Assembly: GCA_963575745.1 (NCBI GenBank)
Contig: CAUYUJ010016297.1
Location: 106,001-170,000, forward strand
Source of the DNA: Prorocentrum cordatum
Lineage: Eukaryota; Sar; Dinophyceae; Prorocentrales; Prorocentraceae
Direction: 5' to 3'
DNA length: 64,000 nucleotides
This document shows positions 1-10,560 of this stretch, in pieces. Both the position numbers and the translations under genes were made by a program. The notes below the pieces were generated by a model that searched no databases, was not told the origin of the DNA, and saw only the letters and a program-made list of their open reading frames with translations. How positions within the stretch are numbered: position 1 is the stretch's first letter; each line of letters begins with the position of its first letter.

Positions 1-377
1 TTGTCATCAACATCATCATCATCCTGTCAATATCATCACCGTCATGGTCATGGTCACACTACGTGTTCTTGTCTTCCACGTCCTCATCCCCAAGAGCGGC
101 TGATCCAAGCGACCCAGAAGAAAGAGCTACATGCTCTCCCGACAAGGAGTCATCGTGATTGGTGAATGGGGGGTGCAGCGATGTTTTGCTCTGCGAGACG
201 GGTGTGGAGTACATGTAGTCACCCTCGCCGAGGGTCCCGGGACCGGAAGGCCATGCATAACCACGCACCCTCCTGCCAGCCTGGACAAGATGGCACGAAG
301 ATTCCTCTAACGGAGGGATTGACGAGCACCTGGGGAATCACGTCTCTTCGAGCGGCTCGCCACAGACTGGGAGGCCC

Positions 378-686
378 TCAGAACTCATCCTTGAGGGCCT
401 TCGCGGGGAAAGCCTTGACGATGGTCTTGGCCGGCTTCGCCTTCACCATGACGACCTTGCCGAAGATCTCGCGCTTCCCAGCCTTGGTGGCCTTCTTCTG
501 GCGGGTCTTGATCATGGCAACGCCCGGGATGACGAACTTGCCGTTCTTCTTCGCCTCTGTCGTTGCAATGCTCGCCAGGGTACTCAAGGCCGTGACGATC
601 ACGCCCCTCTTCACCTCGCAGGCCTCCGCGAGCGCCGCCATGAGGGCGCTCTTGGTCATGACCGTGGACTTCATCATCGGCGCCAT
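378..686 (-). CDS. HLP: Dinoflagellate HU-like histone-like protein, copy 1
   Basis: A 102-residue basic protein of the dinoflagellate histone-like (HLP/HCc) family, which descends from bacterial HU and binds and bends chromosomal DNA. Residues 9-50 form the HU-type helical dimerisation part. Residues 51-75 contain the strand and arm signature (GKFVIPG, then the basic KTRQKKATKAGKRE). The C-terminal part (FGKVVMVKAKPAKTIVKAFP) is typical of the family. The long Lys-rich N-terminal extension of some family members is absent. The start is the ATG at 686, 67 nt after the relict spliced leader. Difference from the consensus of the other copies: Val for Gly in GVI(V/G)TAL. No intron. Copy number and uninterrupted frames imply functional genes. 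Confidence 0.93.
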   Translation of the reverse strand: MAPMMKSTVMTKSALMAALAEACEVKRGVIVTALSTLASIATTEAKKNGKFVIPGVAMIKTRQKKATKAGKREIFGKVVMVKAKPAKTIVKAFPAKALKDEF

Positions 687-753
687 CTCTTTTGCTTGGA
701 TGAGGAAGCAGCGGCGCTGCCGATGTCTCCTGGTCTGTGCGCGGGGGCCAAAA

Positions 754-775
754 CTTGAGCCAACATGGTTACGGA
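754..775 (-). other. Relict dinoflagellate spliced leader, copy 1
   Basis: On the minus strand these 22 nt match the DinoSL consensus at 20 of 22 positions. The differences are A for G at position 7 and G for T at position 12. The 3' end (GGCTCAAG) is intact and lies 67 nt upstream of the ATG, where a spliced leader would sit in a mature mRNA. A genome-encoded leader fused to a gene is the known mark of a retroposed trans-spliced mRNA. Confidence 0.88.
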
Positions 776-824
776 ATAAAGTCCTACTGTCGAGCAGGCA
801 TACGCACCCTGCTTACCATCCCTC

Positions 825-1020
825 GTCCTCATCCTTCTCCTCCAGCTCTTCCCACTGTTTACGCCTCCTCCTCCTCTTCTCCTCCTCATTCCACCTCTTC
901 CGCGTCCCCCCCTCTCATCCCCGTCCCCTCTCCCCCATCCTCCTCCATTTCTTCCTCCACTTCCTCTTCCTCCTCTTTCACCTCGTCACCTGAAAATTCA
1001 GATTCCAGCTCGTCCGTCTC
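825..1020. repeat. Polypyrimidine (CTC/TCC) tract upstream of copy 1
   Basis: C/T-rich on the plus strand and so purine-rich on the sense strand of the gene. Equivalent tracts lie upstream of the other copies, and their length differences account for the variable distance to the distal upstream box. Confidence 0.8.
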
Positions 1021-1135
1021 CTCACCTCTTCAGACCTGCTGAATGAGACATAAGATCAGCACATTCCGCAGGGCCCATCCAATGTATCTGAACGGACAAT
1101 GCAAATGCGCTCCAGCACAACTCGATGAAGATGCG

Positions 1136-1158
1136 TGCTTCATACGGGACGTCGTTGT
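1136..1158 (-). promoter_or_regulatory. Conserved distal upstream box, copy 1 (degenerate)
   Basis: Contains CATACGGGACGTCGTT, matching the box upstream of copies 2, 4 and 5. The outer half of the inverted repeat is degenerate here (GCTTC instead of ACGTC). About 450 bp upstream of the ATG. A promoter role is inferred from conservation only. Confidence 0.35.
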
Positions 1159-1179
1159 CTTAATCAGGACGATGACAAA

Positions 1180-1459
1180 TCGTCGCCACCATCATTAGCA
1201 TCATCATCATCATCATCACTATCACCATCAGCATAATCATCATAAACATCATCAGTATCATCATCATCAGCAGCATCATCATAATCATCAGTAGCTTCAT
1301 CATCATGGTCATCATCCTCATCAGCAGCACCACCACCAACCTCCTCCTCCTCCTCATTTTCCTCCTCCTCCTCCTCCTCATAATCAGCAACCTCAACATC
1401 GTCAACATCATCATCCTCATCATCATGAACATCGTCACCATCATCATCATCATCATCAG

Positions 1460-1495
<36 letters not shown>

Positions 1496-2080
1496 GAGCA
1501 TCATCAACATCATCATTATCATCATCATCGTCATCATCATCATCACTATCAGCAGCATGATCATCGTCACCACCAGCATCAGCATCATCATCAGCAGAAT
1601 CACCATAATAATCCTCATCATCAGCATCATCAGCATCAGAACCATCAGCATCATAATCATCGCGATCGTTATGGTCATTGTCATCGTCATCTTCATCATC
1701 ATCATCATCATCATTCCCACAACCACCACCATCATCAGAATCATCATTATCATCATTATCATCATCATCAGCAGCATCATCGCAATCATCATAATCGCCG
1801 GCAGATGGCGCATTTTCGCTAGTGTCGTTTTCCTCAGCATCATCAGCATCAATAACATCAGCATTAGCAACATCATCCTCATCATCGTCATCACCATCGT
1901 CATCCACATCAACATCATCAACAGCATCATCACCACCATCATCATCGTAATCCGCATCATCATCACCACCATCATCATCAGCATGACCTTGCCACCAGAA
2001 GTAACGTCATCATCATCATCATCAGCATCGCCATTATCATCACCATCATAATCCTGTCACCATCATCATGGTCATAGCAA
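1180..2080. repeat. (ATC)n microsatellite spacer
   Basis: About 900 bp dominated by ATC, with GTC and AGC variants. It is open in several frames and gives artificial poly-Asp, poly-Ile or poly-Met reading frames. It fills the spacer between units 1 and 2. Confidence 0.95.
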
Positions 2081-2397
2081 TAGTACGTGTTCTTATCCTC
2101 CACGTCCTCATCATCAAGCGAGGCTGATCCAAGCAACCCAGAAGAAATAGCTGCATGCTCTCCCGACAAGGAATCTTCGAGATTGTTGAATGGGGGGTGC
2201 AGCGATGCTTTCCTCTGCGAGACAGGTGTGGAGTACATGTGGTCGCCCTCGCCAAGGGTCCTGGGACCGGAAGGCCATGCACAACCACGCACCCTCCAGC
2301 CAACCTGGACAAGATGACACGGAGAGCTCTCCAAGGGATGGACGAGCACCTTGGGGAGCACGCCTCTTCGAGAGGCTCGCCGCAGACTGGGAGGCCC

Positions 2398-2706
2398 TCA
2401 GAACTCATCCTTGAGGGCCTTCGCGGGGAAAGCCTTGACGATGGTCTTGGCCGGCTTCGCCTTCGCCATGACGACCTTGCCGAAGATCTCGCGCTTCCCA
2501 GCCTTGGTGGCCTTCTTCTGGCGGGTCTTGATCATCGCAACGCCCGGGATGACGAACTTGCCGTTCTTCTTCGCCTCTGTCGTTGCAATGCTCGCCAGAG
2601 TGCTCAAGGCCGTGCCGATCACGCCCCTCTTCACCTCGCAGGCCTCCGCGAGCGCCGCCATGAGGGCGCTCTTGGTCATGACCGTGGACTTCATCATAGG
2701 CGCCAT
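2398..2706 (-). CDS. HLP: Dinoflagellate HU-like histone-like protein, copy 2
   Basis: 102 residues, the same architecture as copy 1: HU helices, GKFVIPG, the basic KTRQKKATKAGKRE arm and the family C-terminus. Ala replaces Val in the VVM(A/V)KAKP strand; otherwise it is the consensus sequence. The frame stays open upstream of the ATG at 2706 to about 2877. However, the ATG position is shared by all five copies and follows the relict leader by 67 nt, so the short form is preferred. Confidence 0.93.
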   Translation of the reverse strand: MAPMMKSTVMTKSALMAALAEACEVKRGVIGTALSTLASIATTEAKKNGKFVIPGVAMIKTRQKKATKAGKREIFGKVVMAKAKPAKTIVKAFPAKALKDEF

Positions 2707-2773
2707 CTCTGCTGCTTGGGTGAGGAAGCAGCGGCGCTGCCGATGTCTCCTGGTCTGTGCGCGGGAGCCGGAA

Positions 2774-2795
2774 CTTGAGCCAACATGGTTACGGG
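2774..2795 (-). other. Relict dinoflagellate spliced leader, copy 2
   Basis: Same two internal substitutions as copy 1 (positions 7 and 12). The first base is C instead of the variable D position, so 19 of 22 positions match. Located 67 nt upstream of the ATG. Confidence 0.87.
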
Positions 2796-3108
2796 GTAAA
2801 GTCTTCCTGTCGGATGGGCTTGCGTACCCTGTCTGCCTTTCCTCCGCAGCCTCCTCCCACTTCTGCTTTGTACCCATCTCCTCCCCCTCTCCTCCTCATT
2901 GCGCCTCATTCGCGTCCCGCCGTCTCATTCCCGTCGCCCAACCAATCCTCCTCCACATGTTCTTCCTCTTCCTCTTCCTCTTCGCCCTTCTCTCCTCCTC
3001 ATCATACTTTGTAGTTGAGTGACACGGTCAGCCAATGTCGCAGTGCCCATCCGATGTATCTGCCCAGACAATGAAAACACGCCCTGGGACAAGTCGAACA
3101 AAACACGT

Positions 3109-3127
3109 ACGTCATACGAGACGTCGT
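3109..3127 (-). promoter_or_regulatory. Conserved distal upstream box, copy 2
   Basis: Inverted repeat ACGTC-6 nt-GACGT followed by CGTT, about 400 bp upstream of the ATG. On the sense strand it gives GACGTC and TGACGT half-sites resembling CRE/bZIP sites. The next ~80 bp toward the gene (3030-3108) is also shared with units 1 and 4. Promoter role inferred. Confidence 0.4.
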
Positions 3128-3149
3128 TTATGGCGATATCTAATTAGAA

Positions 3150-3750
3150 TCATTAGCAGCAGCAGCGGCGGCAGCAGCATCGTCATCGTCATCGTCATCA
3201 TCATCATCATCAGCAGCAGCATCAGCATCAGCATCAGCATCACAGTCGTCATCAGCATTATCATCTGCAGCAGCATCATCACCACCACCACCATCATCGG
3301 CAGCAGCATCAGAATCCTCATATTCGTCAGCATAATCATCCTCATCGTCATCATCATCACGATCACACTCATAACCATCATCGTCGTCGTTGAGGTCAGA
3401 TCATCAGCATCATCACCATTAACAGCATCATCATCAACAGCATCGTTATCATCAGCATCGTTATCATCATCAACAATATAACCATCATCAGCGGTATCAT
3501 CATCGTCGTCATCGTCATCATCATCGTCAGCATCGTAACCGTCTTCATCATAACCATTAACATCACCATTAACATCACCATCCTCACCACCACCATCATC
3601 ATCATTATCACCGTCATCGTCAGTAGCATCATCTTCAGCGTCCCCATCGTAATCGTCATCATCATCATTATCAGGTTCAGCATCATCATCAGCATCAGCA
3701 TCAACATCAGTATCATCACCATCACCATGATCACGGTCACGGTCATGGCC
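3150..3750. repeat. (ATC)n microsatellite spacer
   Basis: ATC, AGC and GTC triplet mixture between units 2 and 3. No coding signal. Confidence 0.93.
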
Positions 3751-4057
3751 GTACTAAGTGATGTCGTCCTCCTCGTCCTCATCCTCCAGCATGGCTGCCC
3801 CAAGTAACCCAGAAGGAATAGCTGCTTGCGCTCACGACATGGAACACTTGTGATTGGTGCATGGGGAAGCAGCGATGGTTTCCTCTGCAAGACGGGTGTG
3901 GAGTACATATGGTCGCCCTCGCCGAGGATCCTGGGACCAGAAGGCCATGCATAACCACGCACCCTCCAGCCAACCTGGACAAAGAAGAGGACGGACGAGC
4001 ACTTAAGGGAGCACACGCTGAGCATCCTCGAGCGGCTCGCCGCAGACTGGGAGGCCC

Positions 4058-4366
4058 TCAGAACTCATCCTTGAGGGCCTTCGCGGGGAAAGCCTTGACG
4101 ATGGTCTTGGCCGGCTTCGCCTTCACCATGACGACCTTGCCGAAGATCTCGCGCTTCCCAGCCTTGGTGGCCTTCTTCTGGCGGGTCTTGATCATCGCAA
4201 CGCCCGGGATGACGAACTTGCCGTTCTTCTTCGCCTCTGTCGTTGCAATGCTCGCCAGGGTACTCAAGGCCGTGCCGATCACGCCCCTCTTCACCTCGCA
4301 GGCCTCCGCAAGCGCCGCCATGAGGGCACTCTTGGTCATGGCTGTGGGCTTCATCATAGGAGCCAT
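4058..4366 (-). CDS. HLP: Dinoflagellate HU-like histone-like protein, copy 3
   Basis: 102 residues, the most divergent N-terminus of the set: MKPTAMTKS where the others have MKSTVMTKS. The HU helices, the GKFVIPG turn, the basic arm and the C-terminus match the consensus. The start at 4366 is fixed by alignment with the other copies. The distal upstream box is missing: the unit ends in an (ATC)n tract about 230 bp upstream of the ATG, so this copy may differ in expression. Confidence 0.92.
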   Translation of the reverse strand: MAPMMKPTAMTKSALMAALAEACEVKRGVIGTALSTLASIATTEAKKNGKFVIPGVAMIKTRQKKATKAGKREIFGKVVMVKAKPAKTIVKAFPAKALKDEF

Positions 4367-4433
4367 CTCTGCTGCTTGGGTGAGGAAGCAGCGGCGCTGC
4401 CGATGTCTTCTGGTCTGCGCGCGGGGGCCGGAA

Positions 4434-4455
4434 CTTGAGCCAACATGGTTACGGA
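4434..4455 (-). other. Relict dinoflagellate spliced leader, copy 3
   Basis: 20 of 22 match to DinoSL, with the same two substitutions as the other copies; 67 nt upstream of the ATG. Confidence 0.88.
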
Positions 4456-4589
4456 GTACGTAAAAGTCCTACTGTCGAGCGGGCCTGCGCACCTTGCTTG
4501 ACATCCCTCCTCCTCATCCTCCTCCAACTTCTCCGTCTTACCCCTCCTCCTACTCATCCTCACAGAACTCGTTGACTTACACAGAACGA

Positions 4590-4594
4590 TAACC

Positions 4595-4653
<59 letters not shown>

Positions 4654-4754
4654 CCATCACCATCACCATCACCATCACCATCATCATCATCATCATCATC
4701 AACATCATCAGCATCATAATCATCAACATCACCATCATCACCACCACCATCATC

Positions 4755-4786
<32 letters not shown>

Positions 4787-4798
4787 CATCATCATCAG

Positions 4799-4839
<41 letters not shown>

Positions 4840-5557
4840 GTTTCATCATCATCATCATCATCATCATCGGCATCATCATCATCATCCTCATCATCAGAAT
4901 CATCATCCAATCAGCATCAGCATCAGCATCATCAGCAGCATCATCGTAATCATCACCATCGTCACCATCATCACCATCGTCATCACAATCGTCAGCACCA
5001 TCAGCAACAGCATCATCATCATCATCATCATCATCACCGTCATCATCAACATCATCAACAGCATCATCATCACCGTCATCAGCATCGTCATCATCATCAT
5101 CAGCATCATCATCACCATGTCATCATCGTCATCACCACCACGACCACCATCATCATCATCACAATCGTCATCGCCATGGTCATCACCAGCGTCATCATCA
5201 TCAACGTTATCAACATCATCATCAGCATCAGCAGCATCATCGTTATCGTCATCGTCATAGTCATCGTCATCGTCATCGTCATCATCGTTGTCGTCAACGT
5301 AATCATCATCACCACCACTTCCATCATCGCCATCGTCATCATCACGATCATCATCGACAGAAGAAGCCGCATATTCGTCATCGTTATCCTCAACAGCACC
5401 ATCATCAACATCACCATCATCATCATTTGCACCGTAATCATCTTCATCAACATCACCATCCACATCAGCATCACCACCATCATCGTCGTCATCGTCATCG
5501 TCATCATCACCATAATCGTTAGCACCATCATGTCACCATAAGTATCGTCACCATCAA

Positions 5558-5591
<34 letters not shown>

Positions 5592-5680
5592 GCCATCATC
5601 ATTGGCATAATCGTCATCAACATCATCACCATCATCATCGTCATCATCATCACCATCCTGTCGTCATCATCGCTGCCAAC
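4590..5680. repeat. (ATC)n microsatellite spacer
   Basis: About 1.1 kb, including almost pure ATC around 4598-4880 and mixed ATC/GTC/AGC afterwards. Long acidic reading frames on the minus strand are by-products of the triplet. Confidence 0.95.
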
Positions 5681-5689
5681 GTCCTGGTC

Positions 5690-5812
5690 ATACTACGCGT
5701 TCTTATCCTCGCGTCCTCATCCTCTCATGCTCTCACGACATGGAGTCTTCGTGATTGGTGAATGGGGGGTGCAACGATGCTTTCCTCTGCGAGACGGGTG
5801 TGGAGTACATTC
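5690..5812 (-). repeat. Truncated HU unit: downstream flank only
   Basis: Repeats the downstream flank of the HU units (the stretch around TTCGTGATTGGTGAATGG, then the GAGACGGGTGTGGAGTAC stretch). It breaks off after GTGGAGTACAT, directly into (ATC)n at 5813, before any coding sequence. It marks a deletion or unequal exchange in the array. Confidence 0.85.
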
Positions 5813-6030
5813 TCATCATCCTCCTCATCATCATCAACCACATCATCATCCACATCATCATCACCGACCTCATCATCACCACCCTCATCGTCATCAGCAT
5901 CATCGCCATCATCATAATAATCTTCAGCACCATGATGTGACCATAAGTATCATCATTGTCATTATCGTCATCATCATCACCACCACATCATCATCACCAT
6001 CCTGTCGTCATCATCACCGCCAAGATCATG
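5813..6030. repeat. (ATC)n microsatellite
   Basis: ATC-rich spacer between the truncated unit and unit 4. Confidence 0.9.
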
Positions 6031-6315
6031 ATCATACTACGTGTTCTTATCCTCGCGCCCTCATCCTAATGCTCTCACGGCATGGAGTCTTCGTGATTGG
6101 TGAATGGGGGGTGCAGCGATGCTTTCCTCTGCGAGACGGATGTGGAATACATGCAATCCTCTTCGCCGAGGGTCCCGGGGCCGGAAGGCAATGCATAACC
6201 ACGCACCCTCCAGCCAACCTGGACAAGATGGCACGGAGAGCTCTCGAAGGGAGGGATGGACGAGCACCTTGGGGAGCACGCCTCTTCGAGCGGCTCGCCG
6301 CAGACTGGGAGGCCC

Positions 6316-6624
6316 TCAGAACTCATCCTTGAGGGCCTTCGCGGGGAAAGCCTTGACGATGGTCTTGGCCGGCTTCGCCTTCACCATGACGACCTTGCCG
6401 AAGATCTCGCGCTTCCCAGCCTTGGTGGCCTTCTTTTGGCGGGTCTTGATCATCGCAACGCCCGGGATGACGAACTTGCCGTTCTTCTTCGCCTCTGTCG
6501 TTGCAATGTTCGCCAGAGTGCTCAAGGCCGTGCCGATCACGCCCCTCTTCACCTCGCAGGCCTCCGCGAGCGCCGCCATGAGGGCGCTCTTGGTCATGAC
6601 CGTGGACTTGATCATAGGCGCCAT
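6316..6624 (-). CDS. HLP: Dinoflagellate HU-like histone-like protein, copy 4
   Basis: 102 residues. Differences from consensus: Ile for Met near the start (MAPMIKS) and Asn for Ser in LA(N/S)IATT. The DNA-binding arm and C-terminus are unchanged. Start at 6624 by alignment with the other copies; relict leader 67 nt upstream. The distal upstream box is present at 7156-7175. Confidence 0.93.
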   Translation of the reverse strand: MAPMIKSTVMTKSALMAALAEACEVKRGVIGTALSTLANIATTEAKKNGKFVIPGVAMIKTRQKKATKAGKREIFGKVVMVKAKPAKTIVKAFPAKALKDEF

Positions 6625-6691
6625 CTCTGCTGCTTGGGTGAGGAAGCAGCAGCGCTGCCGATTTCTTCTGGTCTGCGCGCGGGGGCCCGAA

Positions 6692-6713
6692 CTTGAGCCA
6701 ACATGGTTACGGA
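6692..6713 (-). other. Relict dinoflagellate spliced leader, copy 4
   Basis: 20 of 22 match to DinoSL with the two substitutions shared by all copies. Confidence 0.88.
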
Positions 6714-6763
6714 GTACGTAGATGTCCTACTGTCGAGCGGGCCTGCGCACCTTGCTTGACATC

Positions 6764-6830
6764 CCCCCTCCTCCTCCTCCTCCTCCTCCTCCTCCTCCTC
6801 CTCCTCCTCCTCCTCCTCCTCCTCCTCCTC
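6764..6830. repeat. (CTC)n microsatellite
   Basis: Near-perfect CTC run within the pyrimidine tract upstream of copy 4; the equivalent tracts of other units are shorter and impure. Confidence 0.9.
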
Positions 6831-7155
6831 CCCCTTCTCCAACATACCCCTCCTCCTCCTATTCATCCTCCTCTTCTCCTCCTCATTCCACCTCTTCCGC
6901 GTCCACCACTCTCATCCCCGTCCCCCTCCCCCATCCACCTCCATCTCTTCCTCCCCTTCCTCTTCCTCCTCTGTCACTTCGTCGCTCACGTTCGTGAGCA
7001 AGGGCAATATGAAAATTCAGATTCCAGCTCGTCCGTCTCCTCCCCCTCTTCATACTTTCTAGAATAGTGACAAGGCCAGTGCACCCCGCAGAGCCCATCC
7101 AATATATCTACCCGACACTGCGAATGCACTCTGGGACATCTCGAAAAAGATTCGT

Positions 7156-7175
7156 ATGTCATACAGGACGTCGTT
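7156..7175 (-). promoter_or_regulatory. Conserved distal upstream box, copy 4
   Basis: ATGTC-6 nt-GACGT followed by CGTT, about 530 bp upstream of the ATG. The flanking 7070-7155 also matches units 1 and 2. A second partial copy (CATACAGGACGCG) follows at once. Promoter role inferred. Confidence 0.38.
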
Positions 7176-7214
7176 GTTGCATACAGGACGCGAAGCAATA
7201 ACAGTTAACAACTA

Positions 7215-7414
7215 CATCATCATTATCATCATCAGCATCAGCATCAGCATGATCATCACAATCATCATCACCATCACCATCACCATCATAATCATAATCA
7301 TAACATCAGCATCAGCATCAGCATCAGCATCATCATCATCATCATCATCATCATCATAATCAGCATCATCAACATCATCATAATCATCATCAGCAGCAGC
7401 AGCACCATCACCAT

Positions 7415-7446
<32 letters not shown>

Positions 7447-8090
7447 GCATCATCATCATCATCATAACCATAACTACCATCACCATCATCAACATCATCA
7501 GCACCATCAGCCGCAGCATCATCAGCATCATCAACATCATCACCAACATCATCATCACCGTCGTCATCTTCATCATCAACATCATCATCAACCATCATCG
7601 TCGTCATCATCCTCACCATCACCACCTCCGCCATCAACAGCATCATCATCGTCATCGTCATGGGCATCCCCATCGTAATCGTCATCAACATCATGAGCAT
7701 CACCATCAGCATCAGCATCATCATCGTCGTCGTCATCGTCGTCGTCATCATCGTAATCACAATCATCATCACCACCACCACCATCATCGTCGTCATCGTC
7801 ATCATCACGATCATCATCGCCAGCGGAAGCCGCATATTCGCCATCGCATCCTCAACATCACCAGCATCAACAACACCGCCATCATCATTGGCACCATCAT
7901 CCTCCTCATCATCATCATCAACCACATCATCATCCACATCATCATCACCACCCTCATCATCACCACCCTCATCGTTATCAGCATCAGCGTAATCATCATA
8001 AGAATCGTCAGTACCATCGTGCCACCATAAGTATCATCATTGTCATTCTCGTCATCATCATCACAACCAACATTATCATCACCATCCTGT
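7215..8090. repeat. (ATC)n microsatellite spacer
   Basis: ATC/GTC/AGC triplet mixture, about 870 bp, without coding signal. Confidence 0.95.
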
Positions 8091-8184
8091 CGTCATCATC
8101 GCCGCCAAGGTCATGATCACACTACGTGTTCTTTTCCTCGCGCCCTCATCAGAATGCTCTCACGGCATGGGAGTCCGCCGACCC

Positions 8185-8300
8185 CTTGTGGTTCTCTAGG
8201 CGTGTGAGATAGTTCCCCCCCCCATAACCCCCCCCCCCCCAAGGACCCCAAACCGGAGATTTGACCCCCCCCCCCGGGCCCCGGCCGACCCCGGCTTTCG
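8185..8300 (+). repeat. Dispersed leader repeat, copy A
   Basis: About 110 bp that recurs at 11245-11340: CCTTGTGG, GCGTG-GAGAT, CCCCATAA, a poly-C run, then GACCCC-AACCGGA. In both places it stands just before GGCCCAAGAC minisatellite-type sequence, suggesting a composite dispersed element. Confidence 0.65.
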
Positions 8301-8345
8301 TGCTTCCCGGGCGGGCAAAGGGCTAAAAAACGGGCCACGAGCGCA

Positions 8346-8890
8346 CCAAGGGGCTCCCGAGATGGTCAAGAAGGCCCCGAATAGCCAAACCAGCGCTCGA
8401 AGACGCCCAAGACGGCCCCAAGACAGGCCAAGAGACCTCCAAGATGGCCCAAGAGACTTCCAAGAAGCGCACAAAGAGGGCCCCCAGACCCAAAAATGGC
8501 CCCATTCCCCGGGTAAAACGTACATTTGTAGTCTTCTCGCCTTCTCTGATTGCCGACGCTCCACGATGGCCCAGGAGGCTCCCAACACCGCCACAAGACG
8601 GCCCATGAGGTCTCCAAGAGGGCCCCGAGACGGCCCATGAAGGCCCCAAGACGGCCCAAGGGGCGCCCAAGACGGACCAAGAGGGTCCCAAGACGGGCCA
8701 AGAGGGGGCCCCAAGAGGCGCCAGGAGGCCCCAAGATGCCCCCAGAGCCCCAAGAGGCTTCCCAAGAGGCCCCAAGGGGCACCCAGCAGGCCTCCCAAGA
8801 GGCCCCACGAAGCCCCCCAGAGGCCCCAAAAAAGTCCCAAAACGGCCCCCAAGAGGCCTCGAACCTGGCCCCAAGAGGCCCCGACAGGCG
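8346..8890. repeat. GGCCCAAGAC/GGCCCCAAGAG minisatellite
   Basis: Degenerate tandem copies of a 10-15-bp unit (CCAAGACGGCC, CCAAGAGGCC). Related arrays lie at 11850-12650, 12775-12865, 14345-14535, 18515-18845 and 19425-19880, and in reverse orientation at 50930-51110. Confidence 0.85.
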
Positions 8891-9190
8891 AACACGATGT
8901 CCCAACGAACAACCATGAACCCTCTATCGTTGTCGTCGTCGGCGTCGCTTTCGTCGGTTTTATCCGGTCCCTTTTCCTCCCCGTCGCCCTCCCCCTCCTC
9001 CCCCTCCTCCTCGTCCCCCTCGCCTTTTTCGTCCTCTGCTCCTCATCCTCATCCTCCCCGTCCTCCTCCTCCTCCTCTGTTTTCACTTTCTTTGCGTTCC
9101 TCTCTTCATCGGGTTTTTGGGATCCTTCCTCTCGCTCGGCCCCCCGGTGCTCCCATGTCTACTGGCCATGTCACGGGCGCCCTGCTGGTA
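8891..9190. other. No gene seen; pyrimidine-rich tract
   Basis: C/T-rich, with TCG and CTC runs at 8930-9095. Only the 3' flank of the Cys-rich gene on the minus strand borders it. Confidence 0.6.
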
Positions 9191-10300
9191 TCATTCGCAT
9201 GCCTTGCACTTCAGGGTTCCCCTCTTCTCGTCACGCGCCACATTGCCCGCTTTCACGGAGAAGGCCGACTGTGGCAATTTCCTCTGGCACTTGCCACTGC
9301 GCTGAAAGGCTTCCCAACCGCGAGACGTGAACCCGACGGCAATGCAATCTGCGCATACAACTTTAAGATAATTCGTGAAGTGCCTGCTCTCCTGTTGTGC
9401 GCTTATGCGCTCCTGCCGAGCGAACCCTTTCTTGCGCGCCGCGCACGCGAGCTCTCTCTTCAACCGTTTCGCCGCATCCGATACATCCTTCGCCGTCATG
9501 CCGCGTTTGCTACAATCGCCGCAAACCACTCGTTTTCCCGTCCTCCGATGATCCTCCACCTGGCAGCTATTCAAATGGCCTGCCTCCGAAAAACTCACCC
9601 CGCATCCTGGCACGCAGCGCGTCAGCGTCTTCGCGCCCGCCTCGGCTTTCCGTTTGCGATTCGCTGCCTCCGCATTTTCCCGCCGCACCTCGTTATCTCG
9701 CCCCTCCGCGCATTTCCGACAGAGCCTCTCCCCCTCTGAATTTTGTTTTTCTGTGCATCCGACATTTCCGCCTGCTCGTCAAACAGCGACAGACACGTCT
9801 GGTTTGAACATCGCACGCTTCCAACGCTCTCATTCCAGTTCGCGTTGCCGCCCCGCGACTTCTGCTTGACTCTGACGCGGCTGCACTTCGCGCAACACCT
9901 TGTCCGAATCCTCGTTGTCTTCCCGCCGTCCGGCGCTGCATCCGTGTCCCGACCGATACCATGTCGACTCGCATCGAAACTCTCGGTTCTCGTTGCCCAC
10001 CCTCTGCACGTCGCGCGCCATTTCTCGCCCGCGATCTTCATCGCTTGCGCGCGCTCTTTGCAGAATGCGGGCCTTTCCTCCTCTGGAACTCGTATTTCGT
10101 GAACGCCTCTACCGGCAATCTCCGACGGCAGCGCTCGCACTGGTCTCGTGGCATTAGTTCCGCCTCCCACTCATCCCGATTCGCGCTCTCCCCTCGCAGC
10201 ACCCGCAATAGTTGTCTCGCGCCCTCCATCTCCCCTGCTTTGCACGGTCTCCTATCAAACGGCCGGAATATCAGCAGGTCCCCCCGCCTGCGCACGCGCG
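9191..10300 (-). pseudogene. Cys-rich zinc-binding (Stc1-like) protein, frame-broken
   Basis: Coding sense on the minus strand is spread over three reading-frame segments. From about 10300 to 10085 one frame carries a CxxC pair before RRRLPVEAFTKYEFQ. Another frame, about 10085-9740, contains further CxxC-type pairs. The last, 9720-9191, has repeated CxxC motifs, including VVCGDC...RGMTAKD and VVCADC...GFTS, followed by a KLPQSAF-KCKACE end and a stop. This spacing resembles the Stc1-type zinc-binding domains that I associate with many dinoflagellate proteins. Frame changes near 10085 and 9740 may be indels or unrecognised introns. Function unknown. Confidence 0.5.
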
Positions 10301-10334
10301 CGATGGCAACGTAACTGGACATCCAACTCACGCC

Positions 10335-10560
10335 GCGCCTGTTCCAACTCCTCCTCCTCCTCCCCCTCGTCCTTTTCCTCCTCATCCTCCTCCTCCCTCC
10401 TGTTCCCTCCTCAATCGTCCCCCTCCCCATCCTCGACCCTCCTCCTCCTCCTCCTCCTCCTCCTCCTCCTCCTCCTCCCCCTCCTCCTCCTCCTCCTCCT
10501 CCTCCCCCTCCTCCTCCTCCTCCTCCTCCTCCGATTCCTCCTCCATCCCGGTCCCGCGCT
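10335..10560. repeat. (CTC)n microsatellite
   Basis: CTC repeats with CCC interruptions. On the minus strand it would precede the Cys-rich gene. Confidence 0.9.

Noticed and set aside
166-993. 275-codon plus-strand open frame, repeated opposite every HU-like gene
   Set aside because: Antisense shadow of the HU-like gene; conserved only because the gene below it is conserved, and its end runs into a Ser/Pro-coding pyrimidine tract.
1160-1984. Poly-Asp, poly-Met and poly-Ile reading frames in ATC tracts (also at 4.6-5.5, 7.2-7.9 and 18.9-19.3 kb)
   Set aside because: Direct translation of a triplet microsatellite in its six phases; no unique coding sequence.
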